A DNA stretch of 64,000 nt from Cyanodermella asteris (lineage: Eukaryota; Ascomycota; Lecanoromycetes; Ostropales; Stictidaceae). The notes beneath the pieces are model-generated. The model was not told the origin of the DNA. It was given only the letters and a program-made list of their open reading frames with translations, and searched no databases. Location: contig UYJD01000005.1 in NCBI GenBank assembly GCA_900618795.1, forward strand, positions 273,503 to 337,502. Reading direction: 5' to 3'. This document shows, one piece after another, positions 33,679-44,523 of the stretch; positions within the stretch are counted from its first letter, which is position 1, and every line of letters starts with the position of its first letter. Position numbers and translations under genes: made by a program.

Positions 33679-36600
33679 ATGCACAGATCACCTCCCAATT
33701 CCCCCCTTCCCTCCCAAAAGAAGGTAAAGATCCCCACCATCCTGACGATGTCGACGGTGCACGAATTGAGTGCTGACTCGCACCTTTGTTCTCCAGAATT
33801 TTCCAATCAGTCTTCTATTTCCTCGATTGCCCCTTGGGCAAGTGACTCGTCGTCTTCGTCACGGCTCAATGCGCCTTTCGGATCTTACTCGGAGGCGTGG
33901 TCGGACGGCCGGCCCAGCACGCCACGCACATTTACGAGCGAGTCCTCCGTATCGGCAGCAGGTGGTGAGGCCACTCACAGAATGTCGATATCGGAAAGAC
34001 TGAGGCAGGAAGCCAACAAAGCTCGACAACTGCGACATCCTGGATCGATCAAGAGCGAGGAAAAGTCCCCGGGGAACAGGAAGAAAGGCGCCACAATATC
34101 TGCTGTTTCGGCGTTTAGAGGCCGAGAAATGCCTTTGCGAGGCTCGCCGGATGCTGCTACACCGCCAGGACCGTCACGTCCCAAAACCCCTACCGCTGAC
34201 GTGACGCCTTGGGAATTCCAGGATGTCACGAATGTTCCACGCTATGGTGAGGCACCTGTACGGCCGGACGTTCCACCAGTCCTAGAAATGTATCGTGTGA
34301 GCACGGCAAATCTGGAAGCCGCGGCTGCAAACTCAAGGCACCGAACCTTTGGGCATCGTAAAACCAACAGCAAGGACGATGGGTTGGGATTGCGCCTGCA
34401 GCAGTCAGTCACAGACCTGGGAGATCGCTCGAGGCTCGCAAGTAAGCAAAGCCGTACCAATTTGAATCCCTTCTCTCGCAGGCAGACCGAAATGCTCACC
34501 CCAGGCTGCTCACCACAACTGGATGCTGGGCACCGCATCGAGCCTAGAGCCACCAGTCCCAATCCTAGTATTCGTAGCGCCATGCATGACAATCGCTCTC
34601 AAACTGATGGCACTGGATCGAGTGGTTCTGGAAGAAAGGGCATCTTTGGGCGCATCGGCCGACATCTTCATCTCCATGACAAATCACAAGAGCTGGACGA
34701 TGGTCGAAGCATTCAAAATCACGGCTCACAGGACTCCAGCAGTACTCTCAATGCCATGAACAATGGGCCTATAAAACCACTTCCTCAGCGCGAATACAGC
34801 GTCACGAGCGACGATTCGACTGGCAGACATGGGCAGATCGAACGCCGTGGAACAGGAGCGATTACCAAGAAGGAGAGCAAAGCTAGACTCTTTCATCGTG
34901 ATCGTGGCAGGTCAGACGACAAGAAGCGCTCTGGCAATTCGGATGGCGGCGGAGGGTCTCGTATAGCGGGCACGCCGGGCCGTCTTCACGACGGGAATTA
35001 CTTCAACCTCGACACCGATTTGACCAACATGGAAGGTATAATTGGATCAGGCGCAGGGGTGACCTCTCCATATTCGGCTACTACCGCCCCAGGATTGTCA
35101 TACTTCGATCCTGTCAATTCCTCCACACCCCAAGCCATGGAAACCCCAATGACAGCTGCAGGTGCTGCAGGCTGGGAAGCTCCGGACTCTTGGGGTGTAC
35201 CTAAAGAAGATCCAGGCGAGGATGAGGCCAGCATCGTTCCGGTGCAAGAGTCCCTACCGGAGCCTGGCGATATCGATATACCTTTCTGCATCCGCATATT
35301 TCATATCAACCAGACCTTTGCAACATTGGCACTACCATTGACCAGCTGCGCGAGCGATATATTGGAGGTCCTCGGCAAGAAATCCTTTCTCCAAGACGAC
35401 CAGGGTAATTACCAAATCGTTCTGCGAAAAGGCGACGTTCAGAGGCAACTACAAGCCTCTGAGAGGCCGATCGTGATTCAAAGACGGCTATTACAACAGG
35501 CTGGGTACTTGAACAAAGATCACCTAGACCGAGAGGGCCAGGATGACAACAGCTACCTCTGTCGTTTCACATTCGTCCCAGCAAAGATTAGGGGTCCTTA
35601 CAGCTTGGATCGCGAAAGTGGCATTGAGTTCGAGAAAATGAATAAGTTCAGCAACATCGACCTCTCAGGACGCAGCCTTACAGCAATTCCTATCGTGCTG
35701 TACAAGAAGTCGTCGGAAATCGTGAGCTTGAATCTGTCCAGGAACTTGGCCCTTGACGTGCCCCGAGATTTCATACAAAGCTGCTCGCATCTCAAAGAGA
35801 TCAGTTATGTGGGCAATGAAGCACGTCAACTTCCTCCGGGCTTTAGTCTAGCGTCGAAACTTCAAGTGTTGGATGTTTCGCACAATCAAATTGAGCAGCT
35901 GGACTCTGCAGACTTGGGACGGCTCACGCAGCTTGTCAGCCTTAAAGTGGCAAACAATGCGCTCAGTCAGCTCCCGTTTTACTTCACCCAATTCAAGCAA
36001 CTGCGAAAACTCACATTGTCATCTAACAATTTCAAACGCTTACCGAGCTTCTTCGGTGAGCTGCGCAGTCTGGTCGACCTCGACATAAGTTTCAACGCAT
36101 TGGAGGCATGGCCACCAGTTGAAGAGCTAGTGAACCTGGAGAGATTCTTGGCGACGAACAACAACCTGGATGGCCCTATCCCTGATGATTATAGGAATCT
36201 CATCAATTTGAAGGATATCGATGTGCGCTTCAATAGCATCACAAATGTCGATGCCATCACGCACTTACCACATGTGGAGCAATTCCTTGCTGGGCACAAC
36301 AAGATCACCAACTTTGAAGGCTTCTTTCCCAAATTGAGGGTTCTCCATTTTAATCACAATAACATGACTCGCTTCGAGGTGACAATGCCGATGCCCGCAC
36401 TCACGACCCTCAATCTCGCGTCAAACGTCCTCGCGTCGATCGACAAATCCAACTTTGAGAAACTTTCCAACCTTACCAAGCTCAACCTTGACGGCAATCA
36501 TTTCGCAGGGTTGCCACACGAGATAGGGCGACTCACAAAACTTGAAATATTGACTATCGCGAAGAACCGCCTCATCACTTTTCCGCCCACCATTGGCTGC

Positions 36601-39600
36601 TTGACCGAGCTCAGACGACTCGATGCTCGGCATGGCAATATCAAAAGTTTACCAGCAGACATCTGGTACTGCGGGAAACTTGAAGAGTTGAACCTATCCT
36701 CGAATGTACTGGACAGCTTTCCCAAGCTTGCGCCGAACACCAATCTCGATCCGCCGAGCGCCAAGTCCAGTTCGTCATTGCAGTCTTCATTCATGTCACA
36801 CCAGGGCTTGGACGAACTCGGCGCTAATGGAGACGATGTGACCCAGCGACGCCCCAGCCAGGCTTCTGCAGGTATGCTGAGCTACGGCAGTTCCCCCGCC
36901 AATTCTACGAGGAAAAATTCAGTGATGTCAACGTCAAACTACAGCTCTGGGCGCAAGCCGTCAATGCCAAGCCGTCAGTCGACTGCAGACACGAATGGGA
37001 CGCTCTCATCGAAAGAGACAATAGTCCCAGGAACTAAGGCGCCGACTCTCGCATCGTCGCTGCAGGTTTTATCTCTAGCCGACAACCGTATCAATGACGA
37101 GGTATTTGATAGTATCCTGTACCTCGCGGAGTTGAGGGTATTGAACCTCTCGTACAACGAATTGGACGACATCCCGCCGAACATCATTCGCAGGTGGCCA
37201 AACCTCCGCGAGCTGTATGTCTCCGGCAATGAATTGGTCTCGCTTCCTACGGACGATTTCGCCCATCTTCAAAACTTGCAGGTCCTGTACCTCAACGGCA
37301 ACAAATTTCAGAGTCTCCCGGCCGAAATTGCTAAGCTATCGAAGCTGACCGCATTCGATGTTAGTTGCAACGCCTTGAGGTACAATGTTGCGAACTGGCC
37401 ATATGACTGGAACTGGGTGTGGAATCCTAACCTCCGGTATCTGAACTTTTCCGGAAACCGGCGATTAGAGATCAAACCTGTTCAAGGTGCTGCCGCAGGA
37501 GCAGCTTTACGCGACGATGTTGATATGACGAGCTTCCATAGCTTACAGTCACTTCGTACACTTGGCCTGATCGATGTGACCCTAACGATACCTCACGTAC
37601 CTGATGAAACAGAGAACAGGCGTGTTCGAACCACAGGATCGACAATAGGCACTTTACGGTATGGCATGGCAGACAGTCTTGGCAGACTTGAGCATCTGTC
37701 AACCTTGGATCTCCTCATTCCCAAGTTCCGTCACGACGGCGAGGTCCTTGTCGGTATGTTTGATGGCCAGCACAATCCCTCTGGCGGCTCTCGCGTTGCC
37801 AGGTTCCTTCAGGAAAATTTCAAGTATTATTTCGCGCAAAGCCTTGTAGAGCTTATGACCGGGGAGGATCCACTGGATGCTCTTCGCAGAACTTTCTTGA
37901 CAATGAACAAGGACCTTATCACTTTCTCCACGAGCAACTGGGAGCAGACAGAGGCTCGACTGAAGCAAACCCCCATCAGACACGCAGCTTCGGCACATCA
38001 GCTCATTCCAGACGACAGGAATGCTGGTGGCGTGGCGACGGTGTTGTTCCTCCAGGATATGGACCTTTACGTTGCCAACGTTGGTAATGTGCAAGCGATG
38101 CTGATACCCTCTGACGGCACTACCAAGACGCTTACATGTTTGCATGAGCCTGCCGAATCACAAGAAAGGGAACGAATCCGCCAGGCTGGGGGTTTCGTCT
38201 CGCGATATGGCAAGCTCAACGACGCCCTGGACGTCTCTAGAGCTTTCGGTTACGCACAGCACTTGCCTGCCATCATGGCAGCACCACACGTGCAGAAAGT
38301 CACGCTCCGAGAAAAGGACGAACTGGTTCTCATCGCGACCAAAGAATTCTGGGACTACGTCCATCCGGATCTCGCTGCTGACGTTGCTCGCTCGGAGAGA
38401 GATGACCCGATGCGCGCCGCCCAGAAATTGAGAGACTTTGCAATTTCCTTCGGTGCGACTAACAAAATCATGGTGATGGTGCTTGGTGTTGCAGGCCTTA
38501 AGAAGCGTGAGCGTAACCAGAATCGCAACACTCTCATATCACCCCTGGATCATGTTCATGCCTACTCCAAAAGATCTCGAAAGCGGACAGATAGACCGGA
38601 CGATTCGACACTGGCTCGACTGGACAAGGAGATCGATGCGCCGACTGGCGAGCTGGCTTTGGTCTTCACTGATATCAAGAGCTCTACTGCGTTGTGGGAA
38701 AAGTCTTCAGCGGCGATGCGATCGGCCATCAAAATCCACAATGAACTCATGCGGCGTCAGCTCAGGTACATTGGTGGTTACGAAGTCAAGACTGAAGGTG
38801 ACGCCTTCATGATTGCTTTTCCGACCCCGACATCTGCCCTGCTCTGGTGTTTCGCAGTCCAAGAGAGCTTACTCAAGCAGCCGTGGCCCGTTGAGATCCT
38901 CGACAGCCCGCATGGACAAGAGATCCTTGATGATGACGGTGTCGCTATCTATCGTGGTTTATCGGTTCGTATGGGCATACACTGGGGCGCTCCCGATTGC
39001 GAGATCGATCCCATCACGCGCCGTATGGACTACTTCGGGCCCATTGTCAATCGCGCGGCACGAATCCAAGGCGTTGCTGACGGAGGTGAGATCACCTGCT
39101 CGTCCGATTTCATCGCAGAAATCGAACGCACTTTGGAGCTGTATGCAGATGGCGATCGCCAAGGTTCTACTGGATCGGACGACACCATCTTGGACGATGT
39201 CATGGGGAATGCCATTCGGCAAAACCTATTGCAGCTCAGCGAGCTTGGTTTTGAGGTCAAAGACATGGGTGAGAAGAAGCTCAAAGGTCTTGAGAACCCT
39301 GAGATCTTGTTCCTGGTCTATCCACACACGCTTGCCGGCAGACAAACTTTGGCAGAAACACGTAAACAGGCAGCGATCGCTCGCGCTAACGGCGCTGAAC
39401 CTGCTGCCATGCAACCGGGCTCGCAGCTTACAAATATCGAGCCACAGCATGTATGGGACATCTGGGCTCTGTCTCTGCGACTTGAGATGCTTTGCAGTGC
39501 TCTCGAGGATCCAACCATAGGACAGCTCAAGAGTCCCGAGACCGCAATATTAGATCGCATGCGCAGCCAGGGAGGCGAGGTGACGGATAAGGTCCTGGTT

Positions 39601-39804
39601 CAATTCGTCGAGCACCTGGTCAGCCGGATCGAAACATGTGTGAACACATTGACGGTTCGCAATCTGGTACGTCCGTTTGCCGACAGCAAGAGCCTCTTTG
39701 AGATTGCAGGGCCGATTCACGAAATATTCGCGTCACTCCAGGATAGCCTGAAAGAGCTGGAAATGTACAGACGCGAACGAGCTATGGAAATCACGGATGC
39801 CTGA
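33679..39804 (+). CDS. cyr1: Adenylate cyclase (Ras-association, LRR, PP2C-like and class III cyclase domains)
   Basis: It makes cAMP from ATP and drives the cAMP-PKA pathway controlling growth, conidiation and, in pathogens, virulence. One long exon gives 2041 residues from the first in-frame ATG. The frame is open to a stop at 33574, so an upstream 5' exon is possible and the start is uncertain. Order: Ser/Thr-rich disordered N-terminus; Ras-association domain at about 530-610 (DIPFCIRIFHINQTFATLAL); about 20 leucine-rich repeats at 650-1270, interrupted by a Ser-rich insert near 1030-1110; a PP2C-like domain at 1280-1610 with altered metal motifs (GMFDGQ instead of FDGHGG, NKIMVMVL instead of DNITVMVV); and a catalytic domain at about 1650-1890 with LALVFTDIKSSTALWE, VKTEGDAFMIAFPT and PIVNRAARI, which supply metal Asp, base-binding and transition-state residues. 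The architecture equals that of other ascomycete cyclases (about 2000-2300 residues). Confidence 0.95.
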   Translation: MHRSPPNSPLPSQKKVKIPTILTMSTVHELSADSHLCSPEFSNQSSISSIAPWASDSSSSSRLNAPFGSYSEAWSDGRPSTPRTFTSESSVSAAGGEATHRMSISERLRQEANKARQLRHPGSIKSEEKSPGNRKKGATISAVSAFRGREMPLRGSPDAATPPGPSRPKTPTADVTPWEFQDVTNVPRYGEAPVRPDVPPVLEMYRVSTANLEAAAANSRHRTFGHRKTNSKDDGLGLRLQQSVTDLGDRSRLASKQSRTNLNPFSRRQTEMLTPGCSPQLDAGHRIEPRATSPNPSIRSAMHDNRSQTDGTGSSGSGRKGIFGRIGRHLHLHDKSQELDDGRSIQNHGSQDSSSTLNAMNNGPIKPLPQREYSVTSDDSTGRHGQIERRGTGAITKKESKARLFHRDRGRSDDKKRSGNSDGGGGSRIAGTPGRLHDGNYFNLDTDLTNMEGIIGSGAGVTSPYSATTAPGLSYFDPVNSSTPQAMETPMTAAGAAGWEAPDSWGVPKEDPGEDEASIVPVQESLPEPGDIDIPFCIRIFHINQTFATLALPLTSCASDILEVLGKKSFLQDDQGNYQIVLRKGDVQRQLQASERPIVIQRRLLQQAGYLNKDHLDREGQDDNSYLCRFTFVPAKIRGPYSLDRESGIEFEKMNKFSNIDLSGRSLTAIPIVLYKKSSEIVSLNLSRNLALDVPRDFIQSCSHLKEISYVGNEARQLPPGFSLASKLQVLDVSHNQIEQLDSADLGRLTQLVSLKVANNALSQLPFYFTQFKQLRKLTLSSNNFKRLPSFFGELRSLVDLDISFNALEAWPPVEELVNLERFLATNNNLDGPIPDDYRNLINLKDIDVRFNSITNVDAITHLPHVEQFLAGHNKITNFEGFFPKLRVLHFNHNNMTRFEVTMPMPALTTLNLASNVLASIDKSNFEKLSNLTKLNLDGNHFAGLPHEIGRLTKLEILTIAKNRLITFPPTIGCLTELRRLDARHGNIKSLPADIWYCGKLEELNLSSNVLDSFPKLAPNTNLDPPSAKSSSSLQSSFMSHQGLDELGANGDDVTQRRPSQASAGMLSYGSSPANSTRKNSVMSTSNYSSGRKPSMPSRQSTADTNGTLSSKETIVPGTKAPTLASSLQVLSLADNRINDEVFDSILYLAELRVLNLSYNELDDIPPNIIRRWPNLRELYVSGNELVSLPTDDFAHLQNLQVLYLNGNKFQSLPAEIAKLSKLTAFDVSCNALRYNVANWPYDWNWVWNPNLRYLNFSGNRRLEIKPVQGAAAGAALRDDVDMTSFHSLQSLRTLGLIDVTLTIPHVPDETENRRVRTTGSTIGTLRYGMADSLGRLEHLSTLDLLIPKFRHDGEVLVGMFDGQHNPSGGSRVARFLQENFKYYFAQSLVELMTGEDPLDALRRTFLTMNKDLITFSTSNWEQTEARLKQTPIRHAASAHQLIPDDRNAGGVATVLFLQDMDLYVANVGNVQAMLIPSDGTTKTLTCLHEPAESQERERIRQAGGFVSRYGKLNDALDVSRAFGYAQHLPAIMAAPHVQKVTLREKDELVLIATKEFWDYVHPDLAADVARSERDDPMRAAQKLRDFAISFGATNKIMVMVLGVAGLKKRERNQNRNTLISPLDHVHAYSKRSRKRTDRPDDSTLARLDKEIDAPTGELALVFTDIKSSTALWEKSSAAMRSAIKIHNELMRRQLRYIGGYEVKTEGDAFMIAFPTPTSALLWCFAVQESLLKQPWPVEILDSPHGQEILDDDGVAIYRGLSVRMGIHWGAPDCEIDPITRRMDYFGPIVNRAARIQGVADGGEITCSSDFIAEIERTLELYADGDRQGSTGSDDTILDDVMGNAIRQNLLQLSELGFEVKDMGEKKLKGLENPEILFLVYPHTLAGRQTLAETRKQAAIARANGAEPAAMQPGSQLTNIEPQHVWDIWALSLRLEMLCSALEDPTIGQLKSPETAILDRMRSQGGEVTDKVLVQFVEHLVSRIETCVNTLTVRNLVRPFADSKSLFEIAGPIHEIFASLQDSLKELEMYRRERAMEITDA

Positions 39805-40565
39805 AAGAGCGATTTGCACTTTGACAAAAACGGAATCGAGCCCCTTACACGGTAATGTACTAATCACGGTCGAGGAATGGAGCGAGCTTATGTACATAAC
39901 GGGCACTGTAACGGCGTTTGGGACAGCATTGGAACGATGGCTGCCTTTGGGTAACGACGATGCACGGCCTGTTCCTTCCTGGTATTTGACCAGTCTTGGC
40001 AAGAAAGGGGGCAAGTGCAGCCCTTTCAGCAGAATTACTACTCATCACATTGACGGTATGATGACAATTATTCTTTTTCACTGCACCCTGGGCTTCGCAT
40101 AGTAGACTGCACTAGCATTTTGTGAATTGTTTTCGAAAGATTTCTTGCTTGTGTATTTTCAGCCTGACTTGATGATCGTCAGGTGAGCTTGGAGGTCTTG
40201 CACGAACGAACACGAGCAAACTCGCCTGCCGTCGCTGAATGCTTATCGAAGTGCCCTACTTTTTGGAATACACAACCGGAGAGACGCTGAGCTACTTTCC
40301 TCTCTTCTTGGAGCGTCTGACTAGGCTGCCGTTCAGATTATAGCCTTCCCCGGTGAGCAAAATCTCGCGCATTGAGTGAATCAGCTCAATGGAATGAGAT
40401 GATACGCCAATAGCATCCCGTGTCCACGACACCTTCCCTAGCTCATAGCAAAAACAATGCGCTTACCAGTGAAGCTCCAGCTCCAGCTCCAGCTCTGATC
40501 CAATTTGCGCCCATCAATCCAATCTTCCTCGGTCTTCTCTCGCAAACAGCCTCGTCCTCGCCAGC
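39805..40565. other. intergenic
   Basis: About 760 bp between the cyclase stop and the next start. No gene or repeat is seen. Confidence 0.45.
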
Positions 40566-41862
40566 ATGGTGCACCCGGAACACCACCGACCACACAAGCT
40601 GGACGCCATCCAAGAGTCGACCGCCGGCGAGTCCTCCCATTCTCGTTCCTCCTTCAACCATTCACCCACCATCGCACAGTCATCCTCCGACGCGTCCTTC
40701 ATCAGCAATCCGTTCTCCAGCGCAGAACAACACTTTCACCATCCACGCCAGCTGAGCGCGATTAGAGAGACGAGCACCGGCGAGTCTGGGGTTCCCCCCA
40801 ACCGTTCCTTTTCACCCACCATCGCGCAGTCGTCCTCGAACACGTCGTTCGTCAGCAATCCGTTCATTAACACAGGCACTGGTGCTTCGTCGACCACGCA
40901 GATCTCAGTCATCAATCTTCGCCCGGCGCCCTGTCAGAAATGCCGTAAGCCGGCTTGCACAGAGATCAGTCACCGTGTTCCCTCGCCACTGCACCAGCGC
41001 ATCGGATTCACTAAGATGACCACCGATCTAAGCCGAAATGGCGACCCCTGGCCCGAGGATCGTCCATGGTTGAAGGCCGAGTGGGAGAAGAAGAAAGCCG
41101 ACGCTGTGAAGAACTGGTGAGTCGATTAACTGTCTGAATGGGCCGAGATAAATCCCGGGCACATTCTATCCAAGTAACCTTTTTGCTGACCATGTGATTA
41201 CCCTTATTCCAAGGCACTATCGGGAATACTGGGAGCCTAACGGTCCGCGAGTGATGCTTCTAACACCCAATATCGCAAAAGCGAACCGCGAGACGTCTGC
41301 AAGGGCCAACGCGGCCTCCCAGTTCCCCACCTGCTTTACAAATCAGAACAACGACAGCATCCATTTCGGCTTCGACAACATGTGGCATGCGCGTGAGCCC
41401 GTGTATCTCGTTTCCTACAAAGACGAAGCAAAGATCTGGTGGCAGCCAGCACCCGAGAAGCAGCCCTATAAAGTAGTGGTTCCGCCACACAAGCACAAAT
41501 TCCTCAAGGATTATGTCAAGCCGGAAAAGCTCCTGGAGGGTCTGATTGCGATCTGGGGATTGCCGCCGAAGAACTATCCTTGGAAGGGAGGAGATCGGAC
41601 GGATCGACACACGCTATGGGCGGTGATGTTGCAGAAGGTGAACGGAGATCAGTGGATGCTCAGAGCTCATGGGGGAGTGCCACAAATTGCGTACAATGGG
41701 ACGGTTACTGGGATGTATGAGACGGTTGATTTGTTGCAGCTCCTGCTTGGTCCGCCAAGCAGTTTATTTCAAGCCAATCGACCCCAGGGAACAAGCGAAG
41801 GTGTGGTAGAGTCATCGGGGGCAAGGCTTACTCCGGATGCGTCTTTGCCGGCGGCTAGGTAA
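40566..41862 (+). CDS. protein of unknown function with a two-copy N-terminal repeat
   Basis: Two exons (40566-41116, 41214-41862) and a 97-bp intron give 399 residues; the splice joins KKKADAVKNW to HYREYWEPNG. I do not recognise the family. The N-terminal 110 residues contain two copies of a roughly 40-residue repeat: AIQESTAGES ... SPTIAQSSSDASFISNPF, and AIRETSTGES ... SPTIAQSSSNTSFVSNPF. A Cys motif PCQKCRKPAC follows at about 120-130, then a basic, Trp-rich segment (RPWLKAEWEKKKADAVKNW). The second exon is well ordered with many aromatic residues (KIWWQPAPEKQPYKVVVPPH, LLEGLIAIWGLPPKNYPW). No signal peptide or membrane segment is seen. Both exons have coding-like composition, so the gene is probably real; its role is unknown. 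Confidence 0.65.
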
Positions 41863-42803
41863 GACGCGAGTGTGCGCGGTGCAAATAATATCGCAATTGT
41901 CGTATTGTGGTGCATGGAAGTTTCTGCTCACTCCACAGCGAGGGTGTTCGGGAGTTTACAGAAGAATCAGGCGTCAAGCCGGAACGAGACAGCCATGGCC
42001 TGCTTGGGAGTCCGATTTCTAGACGGAGAAGACGTCCACGTTTGTGAATAACAGTATCGCCTGCCTCTAAATCAACGCATTTAAATCGATGCATCTAACG
42101 GTGTTGTGAATACCAATGAGTGAATCGCTGTCGAGCCCATAGGACTACTTTTGCGTCGTTCGTGCAAGAGCCAATCCGTACTGAAACTACCTCAAGTCCG
42201 TCGTTCATTCTCTGAAGGTTGAGCCTGCTTGGAAATGGTTGCCAAGAGACTTGGTTTATGAGTAGTTTGGTCAAGGTTAGGGTGATCAGATTGCTTTAGC
42301 TTGAGAAGGAACCGGCTTTTCTAGTATGACATGCCGGTTTGGGTATAGAATGTAATTGGATACACCACTGTGTAGACCGTGTCAGGTTCCGCATATCACA
42401 CAGCACTAGAGACTCATGGCAAGTACGCTAATGTGTGACATAGGGGCCGCAGGCAAGAAGGGTAGTCAGGCACAGAATGAAGGAAATTGAGGGGCACACC
42501 CGTATGGAAAGTCGCCGTTCACATGGTCACCCAGGGATCGTAGCTGCACGTGAAAGCACCGGGGCAATTCCACCACGGCCACCGAGCACACCTTGCCAAT
42601 CATGTGCTACCGCTTGTTCTATTCGTGATACGTCCGAGCTGCAGAAAGAGAAAACAGATTTTTGTTACTCTTTTTATAGACCTAAATCTTGCTTTTGCCC
42701 GCGGGAAAGTCTCTCATCGGCCTTCAGATTCGTCAATAAGTGATCATCAAAGGGTGTCGTAAGGCGAGCAATCTCTATGCTGCGCCGCGTTTTGCATGTT
42801 GTC
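41863..42803. other. intergenic
   Basis: About 940 bp between the stop codons of the repeat protein and the HAD phosphatase (convergent genes). Only frames below 90 codons; nothing recognised. Confidence 0.45.
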
Positions 42804-43684
42804 TTACATCGCCTCGATCTTCTTAATGCAGTCTTCGAACTGGTCCCAGTGCTCCATGTGGAGGACGGCACCGTTGTCCATCAAGAGCTGTGCCATGTCC
42901 TTGGCCTTGCTAGGGTCATGGTAGCTGCCAGTGTAGGCGATTGTCCAGATGCCGGCACGCACCGCGGAGAGGGTGCCGCTCTTGCTGTCTTCAACGGCGA
43001 TGCATTCCTTGGGCTCGACACCAATCTGCTTGCAAGCGTGTAGGTAGATGGCAGGATCAGGCTTGGAAGTAGGAGGGTTCAAGCTGGTAGCAGCGGAGTA
43101 GACGTGCTCGGGCTTGAAGTACTTGGCTTGGTCGACTTTGTCAATGCTGACCTGGACACGGCGAAGAGCACTGGAGCTGACGACGGCCATCTTGTACTTA
43201 TCGGCGGCGAAGATCTTGGCTAAGGCCTCATTGGCGCCCACGCACGGCTGAGCGGAGGCCTTGAGCTTCTCAATGACTCGGTCTTCCTCCATCTTGACAT
43301 ACTGTTCGCGTGTCTCATCAGACAGGTTGTAGCCATGCTTGGACTCCATGCCCTTGAGAACGCCACGGAAATTCTGGCCAACGAACTCGGTCATGAGCTG
43401 GGGACCAGTGTAGTCCGTCTTGACGCCATACTTGCCATTGATCTCGTTGACCAAGCTGGCAAGTGCCTCGAAGGCAAGCTCCTCGGAAAGGACGAGGGTG
43501 TTATCGCAGTCGAGAAGGATTTCCTTGATCTGGAAGCTAGTCAGTCTGCGTAATTGCTGAACAGGTCGCCGATTTCACCCGAGAGCCCCCGCATTGAACT
43601 CGGTGCAAGCTTGCAGCGGCAGATTTGGTTCAATCGCGGGGCCGATCGAGCGCGAACGGAGAGCTGCAAACATACTGGAGGCAT
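42804..43684 (-). CDS. HAD-superfamily phosphatase/hydrolase
   Basis: This is probably a small-molecule phosphatase of subfamily IA; the substrate is not known. Exon 1 is only nine coding bases (43684-43676, MPP). A 146-bp intron (43530-43675) follows, and exon 2 (43529-42804) continues with IKEILLDCDNTLVLSEELAF. The total is 244 residues. HAD motif I is LLDCDNT with the nucleophile Asp, motif II lies in MAVVSSSALRRV, motif III is the Lys of NPPTSKPDPAIYL and motif IV is AVEDSKSG with the Mg-binding acidic residues. An alpha-helical cap sits between motifs I and II. The micro-exon is the only solution I found that gives a normal start; reading straight through puts stops before motif I. Confidence 0.87.
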
Positions 43685-44523
43685 TTTGAGCAGTGTCTGT
43701 ATTGTGGTGTTGGGAGAGGAGAAGTGCCGGCTGACAGGTTGTTTTGTGTTGTGTTGGGTGAATGAGAGGCGGGCGGTAGCAAGCTTGGCCGCTTTCGTAG
43801 CTGCGTTGGTTTCAGGAGCAAGTCGTGCAACACTTGTTGATGCTGTGTAAGTCAGGTAGCGGAAGCGCAACGAGATGGAAGTAAAGAGAAAAGAACTTGC
43901 TGGCAGCAATGCATATGAATGCAATGCATGAGTCGACTGACCACCGAGCCGGCAGGCACGATGCAGAGCGATGACGCTGAGTGCCTTCCTCCCACCGACT
44001 CCTGCCGTGCCCACAGCCAACATAAAAATGATCCGCGGGGCCATTAAAGAGGTCAGAGTCGGTGCACGTGCCTCCTCCGCGTGTTATTGTGCCAGGAACG
44101 CAATTACTGCACACGCCTCACAAGCCCTGCTTTCTCAACGGTCCACAACACCTCTCACCTTACTACATGTCAGCCTGTCAACGTACGAATCAGCCACTCG
44201 AGACTGCACGCAAAGTAAAGCTCCATCCAAAGACAGCTCATTATGCAACCTGCCCATTGATTGCCTTTGCGGCAGATTAAAGCACTTTCGCACGCAGGTT
44301 AGGCTCTCATCTCAGGCATACGTATCACTGTTCGATGCCCAATGTGGCACACACGAGTTTACATATCATTATAGATACAATACATATCTTCTTCTTCTTC
44401 TTCTTCTTCTTCTTCTTCAGACACGCGCAGTAGACGTGCTGTTTTTGTGCTTGCTTATCGTCGAAAGCAGCGTCCTGAATTCGACCCTGAACGATAGCTT
44501 GAGCAGTGGTCTCTCCAGTGACC
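43685..44523. other. intergenic with CTT microsatellite
   Basis: About 840 bp. It contains the promoter of the HAD gene and a (CTT)10 tract. No gene is supported. Confidence 0.45.
44388..44418 (+). repeat. (CTT)10 microsatellite
   Basis: Thirty-one bases of uninterrupted CTT units, just outside the 3' end of the BTB-like gene. Confidence 0.97.
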
